Shown here piece after piece: positions 10,551-18,899 of a stretch of 64,000 nucleotides of DNA. Source of the stretch: Trichomonas vaginalis G3 (taxonomy: Eukaryota > Parabasalia > Trichomonadida > Trichomonadidae); NCBI RefSeq assembly GCF_026262505.1, contig NC_067206.1, positions 31,821,896 through 31,885,895 on the forward strand, read 5' to 3'. Below the pieces are notes generated by a model. It was not told the origin of the DNA. It ran no database searches and saw only the letters and a list, made by a program, of their open reading frames with translations. Made by a program: the position numbers and the translations under genes. Positions within the stretch are counted from its first letter, which is position 1; each line of letters starts with the position of its first letter.

Positions 10551-11216
10551 TTATACTTTGTTCTTTGCAATGTGGCCAATGATGCTCACATCGTCTTCAT
10601 CGCTTCCGAATTGGTCGGAAAGATCGTCAACGTATGGATTTCCGTCAATTGTTCCGATTAATTCAATCTTGTTGAGGGCGATGCATGGAGGTTCTCCTGG
10701 GCAGGCTTCATCTTGAATTAATCTGACGTATTTCGCTGTATGAGCCTCACTGAACTTGTAGACCTTCTCTTTTCCGATTTTCATATCGTAGTCCTTTTCA
10801 ACCTTATGAACTGTCTTCCAGGTGATGTTGTCGTTCGAAATCTGCAAACTCCAGCTGTAAAGGCAGCAGAAGCAGCAGTAATAAGTTTCGTCAATGCAGC
10901 AGCATTCTGTAACATCTTTGTCACCACAGCATCCTGCTTTAAGGAAGTAGCCGTTGATATGCATTTTTGAGTTTTTAATACTGAAAGTAATCCATGGAAG
11001 ATCCTTAGAATGGCGTCCACAATTGGAGCACCAATCATATTTCTTTTCAACTTGGTCGAATGCGTATTCTGGTTTAGTCAATTGAATTGTTCCGTTTATC
11101 CTTTGTGAAGCAGAGCCACTGGTTGAATACTCGACCATGCCATATTTATAGCTTTGGCGAAGGATTGAGTTTGATTCGGTTAAAATGTCTTCGCAGAGCA
11201 AAAACAAGTTCATCAT
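10551..11216 (-). CDS. Secreted Cys-rich discoidin-like (F5/8 type C) protein
   Basis: 221 residues starting MMNLFLLCEDILTES at ATG 11216. The frame extends upstream only to a TTG, and an initiator-like TCATTTC sits at 11223-11217 immediately before the ATG, so I take 11216. The body matches a discoidin fold: NGTIQLTKPEYAF, WITFSI, a Cys-rich insertion (GCC..CCC..CCFCC), then YSWSLQISNDNITWKTV, KYVRLIQDEACPG and IALNKIELIG. F5/8 type C domains usually bind carbohydrate or lipid at the cell surface; ligand unknown. The C-terminus ends DDVSIIGHIAKNKV, the same tail as the six-copy family at 17328-43206. This copy is the most divergent member and lies on the other strand. No membrane anchor is visible beyond the short N-terminal hydrophobic stretch. 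Confidence 0.8.
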   Translation of the reverse strand: MMNLFLLCEDILTESNSILRQSYKYGMVEYSTSGSASQRINGTIQLTKPEYAFDQVEKKYDWCSNCGRHSKDLPWITFSIKNSKMHINGYFLKAGCCGDKDVTECCCIDETYYCCFCCLYSWSLQISNDNITWKTVHKVEKDYDMKIGKEKVYKFSEAHTAKYVRLIQDEACPGEPPCIALNKIELIGTIDGNPYVDDLSDQFGSDEDDVSIIGHIAKNKV

Positions 11217-11833
11217 GAAATGAAAATTTACGAAATCGAAAAACTGACAGTCACTTTTGTGGTAATCATACTCCAAACTTCAATTTCATATTTGGTATAT
11301 TTCTTTCAACCTCTAGTCACCTTTGGAAACACGCATCGGAATGGCATACCAAATTACATTATTTGCTTGGATTAAAGCATAAGCTCGTTTTTTTTATTTT
11401 ATCACTTCAAATTCTAATAAGTTGAGAGATTTGAGATGATTACATTGGTAAAATAAGATAATCGTTAATGTGTATATAAGCTTTATTTAATATGTAATCC
11501 TCCGAGAAATCAAACTAATGATGGGAAGGATTCAAATAAAGTCATTTCTTGAAAACTACAATTATAAAGAAAGTGTTTTAGAAAAACGCTAATTAAATGC
11601 ATTAATGGTATTAAACTATATAATTATAATGAAATAAAAGTGTAACAGCTATACAATATGGCGTATATGGATTTATAATAACCTCTTCCTGTCTAATCAT
11701 ATAATAACTTTATACCATAGAATGTCAGAAAGTGGTAAGGATAATAATTATTGATTTGAAAAAAATTATACAAATAGTTTAATATAAATATATCAAAATA
11801 AAATAAATAATAACAAAAAATAATCTAAAAGAT
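11217..11833. other. Intergenic region upstream of the discoidin-like gene
   Basis: AT-rich, no gene seen. The sequence ATAGAATGTCAGAAAGTGG near 11718-11736 recurs near 47780 (ATAGAATGTCAGAAAGTTG) and, in part, inverted near 41450. It resembles the inner part of the TTAA-flanked MITE ends, so a MITE remnant is possible. Confidence 0.3.
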
Positions 11834-14800
11834 TCACTCCATTCCTTCATTCTTCATTTTGCGTTTCTTGCAATAAACAACTAAAATTGCGATGAGGATT
11901 CCAACCAATGCCAAGAACAAAACAATTGAAATCACCAACAAAACTATTTCATAAATTGACCATCCAGAGATAAATCTGTATCTCAGTTGGTCAGGAATAT
12001 ATTTGTTGCATTTCTCAACTTTCGCATCTGCACCGAAAATTTTTGGACTTCCGTAATTATCTTTAACATAAAAGTTCTGTGCCAAATCATTGTCCAATTC
12101 ATTGCTTTGCACGTAATCTCCATCATAGCAGATTGTGTACATATAAGTATTTCCATAGAATGAATCTTTGTTTATAATTTTGACACTTTTTGGTATCAAA
12201 ATCACTGGAGAACCATTTCCTGCATCGAAAACTTTGTTTCCATTTACGAAAACAGGTTCAATATAAGGATTGATTGAATAAGAACCTAATGTTGTAACAG
12301 TATCAGGTATCTCGTAAACCCTTGGTAATTCTCCAAATGTTGTTATCAATGTGGAACTTGATTTATCTATCAAAGCTTGTCCTTCAATTCTATACAAAGG
12401 ATGTTCTTTAGATATGAATTTCAAATTGATATTTCTGCAATTTACAAATGCACATGGTGAAATATCAACTGTTGTATTCGGAATCATCAACGTTTTAATC
12501 GATGAGCCATAGAACAACCCAATATATTTGCCATCTTTGTCAAGACCAGGAAGTGAAGTGATTCCAGCCCCTAAAACCACTTTTTTCAATTTTTGACAAT
12601 TTTTGAAACATAAATTTCCGATTTCTATTGTTGAATCCGGAACATCGAAGTTCTTTATAGCAGTCTCTTGGAAAGCTGACTGTCCAATAACAACAATTGT
12701 CTCAGATAACTCTATTTTACTCAATTCAGTACATCCCATGAAACAAAAATCAGAAATGTGACAAAATTGAGTAAAATTAATTTTGTTCAATTTCGAACAA
12801 TTACAGAAACAACCTTCACCACACATTCTACATGATTCTGGGAAATCTATTGTTTTCAGTTCAGAGCAATTGGCGAAACAATATGATCCAATTGATAAAA
12901 TATCTGCAGATATTTCAACTTCTTTCAGATTTTTGCAATTAGAAAACATATTTGATGATAAATTGATGTCAAAAATAAAATCATACATTGTATCAGGATT
13001 GAAATCAGGTGTAGAAGTTGTTTCATAAACAAACTTTTCTAATGATAAACAGCCATTAAATGAAAAATCAGAAAAAGCAACATAATTAGAAATTGTCACT
13101 TTTTGTAAATTTCTTGCATTAATAAACGCATTTGGTCTTATATTTATAACCGTTGAAGGTATTTGTAATTCTAAGTTTTCTGTTTGATCAAAGAAATAAT
13201 AAAGTATAGTTTTTTGCGTGTTAAACAACATATTATTATAAGTTGTCAAATTTGTATTTTCTATTATTTCAATTGTTGACAATTTTGTACAATTTGTAAA
13301 TCTAAACGCTTCAAAATAAGTCCATGTTGGTCCAAGAATTATTTTTTCGAGGTTCGTGCAATTTAAGAACGGCATACCATAGAAATAGGGCTGATCAAGC
13401 ATTTTCACGACCTTTATTCCCGAGTTTCTAAATGAATCTTGATAAAGAGCTGCTTTTGGAGGAATTTCCATGAATTTAATCGGTCCAGCATTCAAAAATG
13501 AATATGGTCGGATAATTGTCAAATTTGCGAAATATACTTCTTCTAATGATGTACAATACGAGAAACAATTATTTATAATGAAAGTTACTTGAGAACAATT
13601 AACTCTCTTAAGACTGGTGCACGCCATGAACAGATACTGTTGCAAACTCGATACTTCTACATTGACTTCTTCAATGGACGAACAACCAAGGAATAAACCG
13701 TTGAAAATGTTGTAATTCGGAGGAATTTCGGTAATTTTTAGGGATTTACAGTATTGGAACGCGTTATTACCCAAAATTACCATGGCCCTGACCTTTGGCC
13801 ACTCGGAAACAACAAGGCTGACGCAATATTCAAAACTTGATTTTTCAATTTGGACAACTTTTGAAAGATTTATGGACGTTAGGTTTCCGCACATGCTAAA
13901 ACTATATTGTCTGACACGTGTAAGGTTTTCACAAATAAATTTTTTCAATGATATGCACCCGGCTGCAAAATAAATAGGAACAATGGGATTGCCGAGTTCT
14001 ATGGACTCTAGGTTCATGCATTCTGACAATAAATAGTCGCCAAGGATGTAATTTGAAGGGATTGAGATAAATCTGATTCTTTGACAACGATAAAAGCAAT
14101 ATTTACCTAATAAACATGACGTAATATTCGGATTAAAGACAATTTTCGTAATACTCGATTGAGAAAAGGCATAATTACCTATTCTGACGATTTTATCTGT
14201 TAATTCTAATGTAGGAAGGCCTGTGCCTTGAAAAGCATATTGGCCTATAGTAGTAATAGATTGTAATTCAAAATATGTTAAGTTTATGCATGAATCAAAA
14301 GCTCCATCGTTCACAATTTGAACGTTAGCTCCAATTGTGACAGATTCGAGAGAGAAGCAGTAAGCTGCAAAGTATTTACCGATTTCAAACAACGAATCAC
14401 CAATAACTATTGATCTCAGGGCAGAATTGGCAAAAATATAATCTGACACTGAAGAAAGTCTTAATAAATGTACTTTTTGCAATTTAAAGCATCTGTAGAA
14501 TGCATTTGCATCGATAACTTCTACATTTTCGAGATTTATTTCGGTAATACTTGAATTCATGAAACAATTTTTGCCAATTGATACGACACCATCATGTATT
14601 TCGACTTTCTTAATGTTTGAAGACCCCAGAAATAGATTATCTGGTAAACTCGTAATAAATTTTGCATCGAAAATAAAAGTATAAACATTTTTGAAGTAGT
14701 TATAGGTACTTATTTTGGTTAAATCATAACCTTCCAATGCTAATGTATCAATATTTTTGATGGCAATGAGATAACTCATTTTGCTTTCGTCATCTAAGTC

Positions 14801-14905
14801 TTCTTGAAGGGTTATTGTAAGTTTTGTGCCATCAATGGAAGGTTCACGTGCTAAATATAGCGGCCTATTTAATAAAGCTGCAAATATGTAGCTTCTGAAC
14901 AACAC
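11834..14905 (-). CDS. BspA-type leucine-rich-repeat surface protein; start uncertain
   Basis: The frame is open for 1023 codons from 14905, but the first codon there is GTG. The frame runs upstream only to a stop near 14936 without any ATG. The first in-frame ATG is 14779 (MSYLIAIKNID, codon 43). Residues ~50-900 are Treponema-type LRRs (LRR_5/BspA): repeated ~23-residue units like LTSINLSKVVQIEKSSFEYC and LKTIDFPESCRMCGEGCF. Near the C-terminus is one membrane segment (IVLLVISIVLFLALVGILIA) followed by a basic cytosolic tail ending KKRKMKNEGME. Trichomonad BspA proteins are surface adhesin candidates. LIVFAVLF upstream of codon 1 looks like a signal peptide that has lost its Met. A TCACTTTT initiator-like motif lies ~150 bp upstream. 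Either the start has decayed or a short upstream exon exists; I see no intron consensus. The family call is firm, the N-terminus is not. Confidence 0.85.
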   Translation of the reverse strand: MLFRSYIFAALLNRPLYLAREPSIDGTKLTITLQEDLDDESKMSYLIAIKNIDTLALEGYDLTKISTYNYFKNVYTFIFDAKFITSLPDNLFLGSSNIKKVEIHDGVVSIGKNCFMNSSITEINLENVEVIDANAFYRCFKLQKVHLLRLSSVSDYIFANSALRSIVIGDSLFEIGKYFAAYCFSLESVTIGANVQIVNDGAFDSCINLTYFELQSITTIGQYAFQGTGLPTLELTDKIVRIGNYAFSQSSITKIVFNPNITSCLLGKYCFYRCQRIRFISIPSNYILGDYLLSECMNLESIELGNPIVPIYFAAGCISLKKFICENLTRVRQYSFSMCGNLTSINLSKVVQIEKSSFEYCVSLVVSEWPKVRAMVILGNNAFQYCKSLKITEIPPNYNIFNGLFLGCSSIEEVNVEVSSLQQYLFMACTSLKRVNCSQVTFIINNCFSYCTSLEEVYFANLTIIRPYSFLNAGPIKFMEIPPKAALYQDSFRNSGIKVVKMLDQPYFYGMPFLNCTNLEKIILGPTWTYFEAFRFTNCTKLSTIEIIENTNLTTYNNMLFNTQKTILYYFFDQTENLELQIPSTVINIRPNAFINARNLQKVTISNYVAFSDFSFNGCLSLEKFVYETTSTPDFNPDTMYDFIFDINLSSNMFSNCKNLKEVEISADILSIGSYCFANCSELKTIDFPESCRMCGEGCFCNCSKLNKINFTQFCHISDFCFMGCTELSKIELSETIVVIGQSAFQETAIKNFDVPDSTIEIGNLCFKNCQKLKKVVLGAGITSLPGLDKDGKYIGLFYGSSIKTLMIPNTTVDISPCAFVNCRNINLKFISKEHPLYRIEGQALIDKSSSTLITTFGELPRVYEIPDTVTTLGSYSINPYIEPVFVNGNKVFDAGNGSPVILIPKSVKIINKDSFYGNTYMYTICYDGDYVQSNELDNDLAQNFYVKDNYGSPKIFGADAKVEKCNKYIPDQLRYRFISGWSIYEIVLLVISIVLFLALVGILIAILVVYCKKRKMKNEGME

Positions 14906-15305
14906 CGCGAAAACAATTAAATTTGGATTGAAAATTTATCAAAAAATTTGGATTATTAAATTATTCATATATTTATTCATTCATTGATTTTTCAATTTAT
15001 TGCTTTTTTATAAAAGTGACAAATTACAAAAACAATTCGACCTCTCTGACTCAGCTTTATTACGAGACATTATCTAATATAAACTTAATTTCTTCCTCAT
15101 TTTGCACCTTAGTGGCTTCCATATGATAAGTCTCTTTAACAAAATTTATAAAATTTAGATTTTTTAAACTGAGCAAACAAAATCGGATAATAAGTATTTT
15201 TCTTCTCTTAGCACATGAAGACAATCTTGTAGGCAAGGAAACTAGTCAAATTTTCGGCAATTATAATTATTTCATTTTTTTAAGAAAAAACAATAGCTCC
15301 TTGAT
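14906..15305. other. Divergent intergenic region
   Basis: Promoter space between the BspA gene (-) and the discoidin-like gene (+). It contains a minus-strand TCACTTTT motif near 15010-15030 and a plus-strand TCATTTTTTT near 15271-15281. No gene seen. Confidence 0.4.
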
Positions 15306-15923
15306 ATGAGTTATATTTTTGAAACATATCAGCAGAAACACAGCAATGAAGATCTTAAAAATATTTTTAATGTTACTTCTTCTTCAATATATGATTATCC
15401 TATTACATGTAATGATTTACGACTTGCTTCTCCTTATTGTTTAATATATAAAGATCCTGATTGTATGTGGCATTCTAAGCCAAATGAATATGGCTGGTTA
15501 ATATTTGATTTCCCTGAAAAAATAACAATAACTGGATATAGAATATTTCCAACCGATTGCTGCAGATTAAAGAATCATTTACTTAAAGGAAGTAATAATG
15601 GAGTTGAATGGACAGAAATTGTCCATATTACATCAAATACTCCTGATGATAACCTTGGACATTGGGTTGTCTATAACACTATGGTATCTTCATATAAGAT
15701 GTATAAAATAGAAGAAGAACAAAGTGAACTAGGAACTTCAGAAGAATCGTTATGCACCCCATACAGATATTTTGGTCTTCTCAAAGTCGATTTTTTTACA
15801 GTAAAATATTCTGAGCTGATTGGAAACAACATATTGAAAGAAATGAAATCCTGTTTGATTATATCTCGGCTTAAAATTTCTATTCTATTCATTTTGATTT
15901 CAAACATTTCTTTCACAAAATAA
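15306..15923 (+). CDS. Discoidin-like protein with hydrophobic C-terminal tail (paralogue 1 of 2)
   Basis: 205 residues from ATG 15306. There is no signal peptide at the N-terminus (MSYIFETYQQKHSNEDL). A discoidin/F5/8C core is visible: DCMWHSKPNEYGWLIFDF, ITITGYRIFP, LLKGSNNGVEWTEIVHI and YRYFGLLKVDFF. The last ~20 residues (LKISILFILISNISFTK) are hydrophobic and would suit a tail anchor. It is a close paralogue of 16489-17118 in tandem on the same strand. It is distinct from the Cys-rich discoidin family further right, because it lacks the CCC cluster and the VSIIGHI tail. A TCATTTT initiator-like motif lies ~30 bp upstream. Function beyond a probable ligand-binding domain is unknown. Confidence 0.78.
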   Translation: MSYIFETYQQKHSNEDLKNIFNVTSSSIYDYPITCNDLRLASPYCLIYKDPDCMWHSKPNEYGWLIFDFPEKITITGYRIFPTDCCRLKNHLLKGSNNGVEWTEIVHITSNTPDDNLGHWVVYNTMVSSYKMYKIEEEQSELGTSEESLCTPYRYFGLLKVDFFTVKYSELIGNNILKEMKSCLIISRLKISILFILISNISFTK

Positions 15924-16488
15924 AAAAAAGTGTATTTACACCCATGTAATTTTAATTCAAATTTCTGACAGATTGGGTAATACGGACGTAAGTCCACCCT
16001 TAAGGAGCATGTTACACCTCTTTTTTTTACCATTTTGTGCCAGTATTCCCTTTTATGAAAGAGTGTCAGAAAATTGAAAAGCTATCATTATAAAATACAT
16101 AATTTCACATTTAATTCTGAAAGCACTTGATGATGTGCAAATATTTCATACGAATTTTGGGCTGAATTTGGAGGGGAAAAAATTATTGAATTTGAGAAAT
16201 CAGTATTGTATTTGTAATCTTAAGTAAAATTGTTACGATATTCTTTTAGAAAAGTTCTAAATAAAGTCATTATTAATTTACATAGAGTTCCATTTAAATG
16301 GAATAAAAAATGCAAAAGTATCATAAAATTGAAAAGAATACAAAAGTGTCATATTTAGAATATATGTTTTCAGAAAATACCCAAGCTTGTATCAAACAAT
16401 GTAAGATTTTAGTATCTTTAATAATAGCCAATCATTTTTAAACAATTTCTCCTTTCATTTTGAGAATTTACACGGATTTTGAAATTTA
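15924..16488. other. Intergenic region with MITE-like junction
   Basis: 565 bp between the two tail-anchored discoidin genes. CCACCC-TTAA-GGAGCATG at 15994-16011 looks like two TTAA-element ends sharing one TTAA, as at 49973-49996. AGTGTCAGAAAATTGAAAAG near 16063 also resembles MITE interiors. No gene seen. Confidence 0.35.
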
Positions 16489-17118
16489 ATGAGTTATATT
16501 TTTGAAACATATCAACAAAACTATTCAAACCTTGAACTTAGAGATATTTTCAATGTTACATCATCTCCTTTGTATAATGGCCCCACTCCATCATGCGATG
16601 GGTACAAAATTCCTGGTTCTCCATATTGCCTGATTTATAATAATCCTGATTGTATGTGGCATTCAAAGTTAAATGAGTATGGTTGGCTGATTTTTGGAAT
16701 GAATTCGAAATCAATGACGATAACAGGGTATAGAATTTATTCTACTTCTTCTATTTGTTGTACTTTGAAGAGACATTATTTGAAAGGAAGTAATGATGGA
16801 ATAAATTGGGAAGAGATTGTTCATATTACTACTAATACTCCTGCTGACTATCTCCAAAAATGGGCGACATATAATGTGAGGGAATCTACATATCGAATGT
16901 TCAAGATCGAAGAAGAGCAGAATGATCTAGGAACAAGTTGTGATCCTGGTGAAAAATATTTTGGTTTGCAAAAAGTTGATTTTTATGTCACCAAAATATC
17001 TGATATTAACAAAATCAATGATAACAAGTGTTTGTTAAAATGTTCGTTTTCCTGCTCTCATATTAATATATTTTGTCTTATATTAATGATTTCATCCATT
17101 TCTTTTTCAGATTTCTAA
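16489..17118 (+). CDS. Discoidin-like protein with hydrophobic C-terminal tail (paralogue 2 of 2)
   Basis: 209 residues from ATG 16489. It aligns over its whole length with 15306-15923: MSYIFETYQQNYSN, DCMWHSKLNEYGWLIFG, ITGYRIYST, LKGSNDGINWEEIVHI and KYFGLQKVDFYV. It likewise ends in a hydrophobic stretch (NIFCLILMISSISFSDF) that may be a tail anchor. The extra segment CDGYKIPGSPYC gives a Cys pair. Tandem duplication with its neighbour is clear, but the DNA has diverged enough to be an old event. TCATTTT lies ~35 bp upstream. The ligand is unknown; the F5/8C call rests on the GSNDGxxW block and the terminal beta-strand pattern. Confidence 0.78.
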   Translation: MSYIFETYQQNYSNLELRDIFNVTSSPLYNGPTPSCDGYKIPGSPYCLIYNNPDCMWHSKLNEYGWLIFGMNSKSMTITGYRIYSTSSICCTLKRHYLKGSNDGINWEEIVHITTNTPADYLQKWATYNVRESTYRMFKIEEEQNDLGTSCDPGEKYFGLQKVDFYVTKISDINKINDNKCLLKCSFSCSHINIFCLILMISSISFSDF

Positions 17119-17315
17119 GAGATAGAAAGAAGATAAAATTAAAAAAAAATCCAAAGCCATTTTGTTCGTTCGGTTTATAAATCTGGATAGATATTCAATA
17201 AATGAGATGAAACTAAACCTTGAAGTTCACTCTCGTATTTATTCTTATATGAATTTTTAATTTCACAACATTTTGATGTTGAAATTTTTATTGCAACTTC
17301 AATTTCTGAATTTTG

Positions 17316-17323
17316 TCACTTTT
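17316..17323 (+). promoter_or_regulatory. Initiator-like TCACTTTT motif deciding the start at 17328
   Basis: TCACTTTT sits 12 bases before ATG 17328. The codon before it, which is ATG in some paralogues, is TTG here. The motif matches the trichomonad initiator TCA(+1)Y(T/A), giving a 5' UTR of about 10 nt. Confidence 0.65.
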
Positions 17324-17327
17324 TAAA

Positions 17328-17987
17328 ATGTTTTTGTTTTTCTTGAATTCAATTGCCGATTGCGAAAATGGAATATTCCAAAAAGTATTTAATGATAAAA
17401 TAATTTTAATAGATGTCGGTGGTTCCTCAAAACAAGACATTAATGGCTCAATGCAAATGACAAAGCCTGAATATGCAATATATCCCTGGAACAAGCGATA
17501 CGACTGGTGTTCCAATTGTGGCCGAAATTATGATGAGCATCCATATATCAGGTTCTCATTGAAAAATAAGAAGTTTAAATTCAATAGTTATTTTGTTCGT
17601 TGTGGCTGTTGTTATCATCACAAATGTTGTTGTGAAGATGAAAATATCGGCTGTTTCTACTGTTGCCTATATTCATGGTCATTGCGAATATCAGATGATA
17701 ATAAAACGTGGACAGAAGTTCATCGAATGAAAGACGAAGAAATGCGTCGATGCAACGAGAAGACATACAAACTCGATAAAACGTACAGTGCTAAATATGT
17801 TGAAGTCATCCAGAACGAAGCATGTCCGGGTGATCCTCCATGCATTGCTCTTAACCGATTTGAACTTTATGGCGATGTCATTGATGACAACGGTGTTTCC
17901 GATGATTTTGTTTCATACCACGACGATGACGACGATGTCAGTATCATTGGCCATATCTCCAAAAACGGCAATGTCAAACTCGTATAA
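17328..17987 (+). CDS. Secreted Cys-rich discoidin-like protein, array copy A
   Basis: 219 residues from ATG 17328. The short signal peptide MFLFFLNSIADCENG is followed by a discoidin core: DKIILIDVGGSSKQDINGS, KPEYAIYPWNKRYDWCSNC, PYIRFSLKNKKFKFNSYFV and a Cys-rich loop whose variable residues here read HHKCCCEDENIGCFYCC. Then come LYSWSLRISDDNKTWTEV, AKYVEVIQNEACPGDPP and IALNRFELYGDV. The tail is acidic (DDDDD) and ends VSIIGHISKNGNVKLV. Cysteines probably form disulfides in a secreted or surface protein. The following minus-strand gene (18071-18721) converges on it, the arrangement repeated in the array. Stop TAA is followed by AAAA, which fits the trichomonad UAAA polyadenylation signal overlapping the stop codon. 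Confidence 0.85.
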   Translation: MFLFFLNSIADCENGIFQKVFNDKIILIDVGGSSKQDINGSMQMTKPEYAIYPWNKRYDWCSNCGRNYDEHPYIRFSLKNKKFKFNSYFVRCGCCYHHKCCCEDENIGCFYCCLYSWSLRISDDNKTWTEVHRMKDEEMRRCNEKTYKLDKTYSAKYVEVIQNEACPGDPPCIALNRFELYGDVIDDNGVSDDFVSYHDDDDDVSIIGHISKNGNVKLV

Positions 17988-18070
17988 AAATTCTTACAAA
18001 ATTTCACAAACAAATTCATATTTATTTAAAATTTTTGTTTTACCCTTACAATATAATAAAAAGTTTAAAC

Positions 18071-18721
18071 TTATGTTTCTGGAAGTAACATAAACAAAGT
18101 TATGATGGTTTGAAATCGAAATAAATTATAGTTAATCACACAAGAATGTGGAATAGTAGGGAAAACTTTACCTCTGGCAGCCCATAATCGAATTCTATCA
18201 GTAATTACCTCGATTTGTAATTCTTCGTTGAATGATGCAGGATATCCCATTTCTACGTATCTATTACCTTCTACACAAATCATTGCAACAGCATATTGCC
18301 AATGGCTAATCCCTGGAAGGCCATCTAATAAGGATCTATTAAGATTTAATTGGCTTAATACGAGACCTCCCCAACCTTCCATTGGTAACTCGGTCACATA
18401 TCTTTCAAAACCTAAGGCTTCCATTACATTAAGTTTCTCTTTTTCAACGGTTGGAGAATTTCGTTGACGCCAAGAGTTAATTTTATTAAGATTTGGATAA
18501 TCAAGAATGAAATATCGATATTTGTCTTTCATTAGATATTTTGTTGAGTTTAGATCATATAATATGGAATATTTGCCGTTTTCGTTGATGTTAAGTGCAT
18601 CTTTTTTACTACTAAAGCATTTGCTGGTAGATGAATAGTTATGTTCAAACACAAGTTCATACCAACTATGATTGTAGTATGTGTATGACTTACCATCATA
18701 ATAGTATTCTCTAAATCTCAT
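18071..18721 (-). CDS. Conserved protein of unknown function, array-associated copy 1
   Basis: 216 residues from ATG 18721 (MRFREYYYDGKSYTYYNHSW). It shares most residues with 39518-40168: WYELVFEHNYS, YSILYDLNSTKYLM, YFILDYPNLNKINSWRQRNS, GFERYVT, PM.WGGLVL and ITDRIRLWA. No signal peptide. The C-terminal ~18 residues (NLFRFQTIITLFMLLPET) are hydrophobic and could be a tail anchor. I do not recognise the fold with confidence; the beta-rich pattern with conserved Trp residues suggests a lectin-like or enzyme-like globular domain. It converges with the discoidin gene at 17328-17987, 83 bp apart. A TCATAT initiator-like motif lies upstream near 18735. Confidence 0.75.
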   Translation of the reverse strand: MRFREYYYDGKSYTYYNHSWYELVFEHNYSSTSKCFSSKKDALNINENGKYSILYDLNSTKYLMKDKYRYFILDYPNLNKINSWRQRNSPTVEKEKLNVMEALGFERYVTELPMEGWGGLVLSQLNLNRSLLDGLPGISHWQYAVAMICVEGNRYVEMGYPASFNEELQIEVITDRIRLWAARGKVFPTIPHSCVINYNLFRFQTIITLFMLLPET

Positions 18722-18882
18722 TCAAAATCATATGATGTAAATGTAAATTTAATAATAAATCTCATCTTAAAATGGCAATATCGTGGAGAAACAGCATCGA
18801 AGAAAGTATTCGAGATATTGTGACGCTTTATTTTGACATTTTCAAGCTCAGAAACAAATGTTTTGTTTGAAATTGTTTAAAG

Positions 18883-18890
18883 TCACTTTT
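18883..18890 (+). promoter_or_regulatory. Initiator-like TCACTTTT motif before ATG 18900
   Basis: In this copy no ATG precedes the motif at all (AAAGTCACTTTTTGACAC), which again points to the downstream ATG (18900) as the true start. Predicted 5' UTR is about 15 nt. Confidence 0.6.
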
Positions 18891-18899
18891 TGACACAAA

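Noticed and set aside
11834-14950. Intron with the trichomonad GTAYGT...ACTAACACACAG signals to explain the missing BspA start
   Set aside because: I could not find the branch/acceptor consensus upstream of the open frame on the minus strand.
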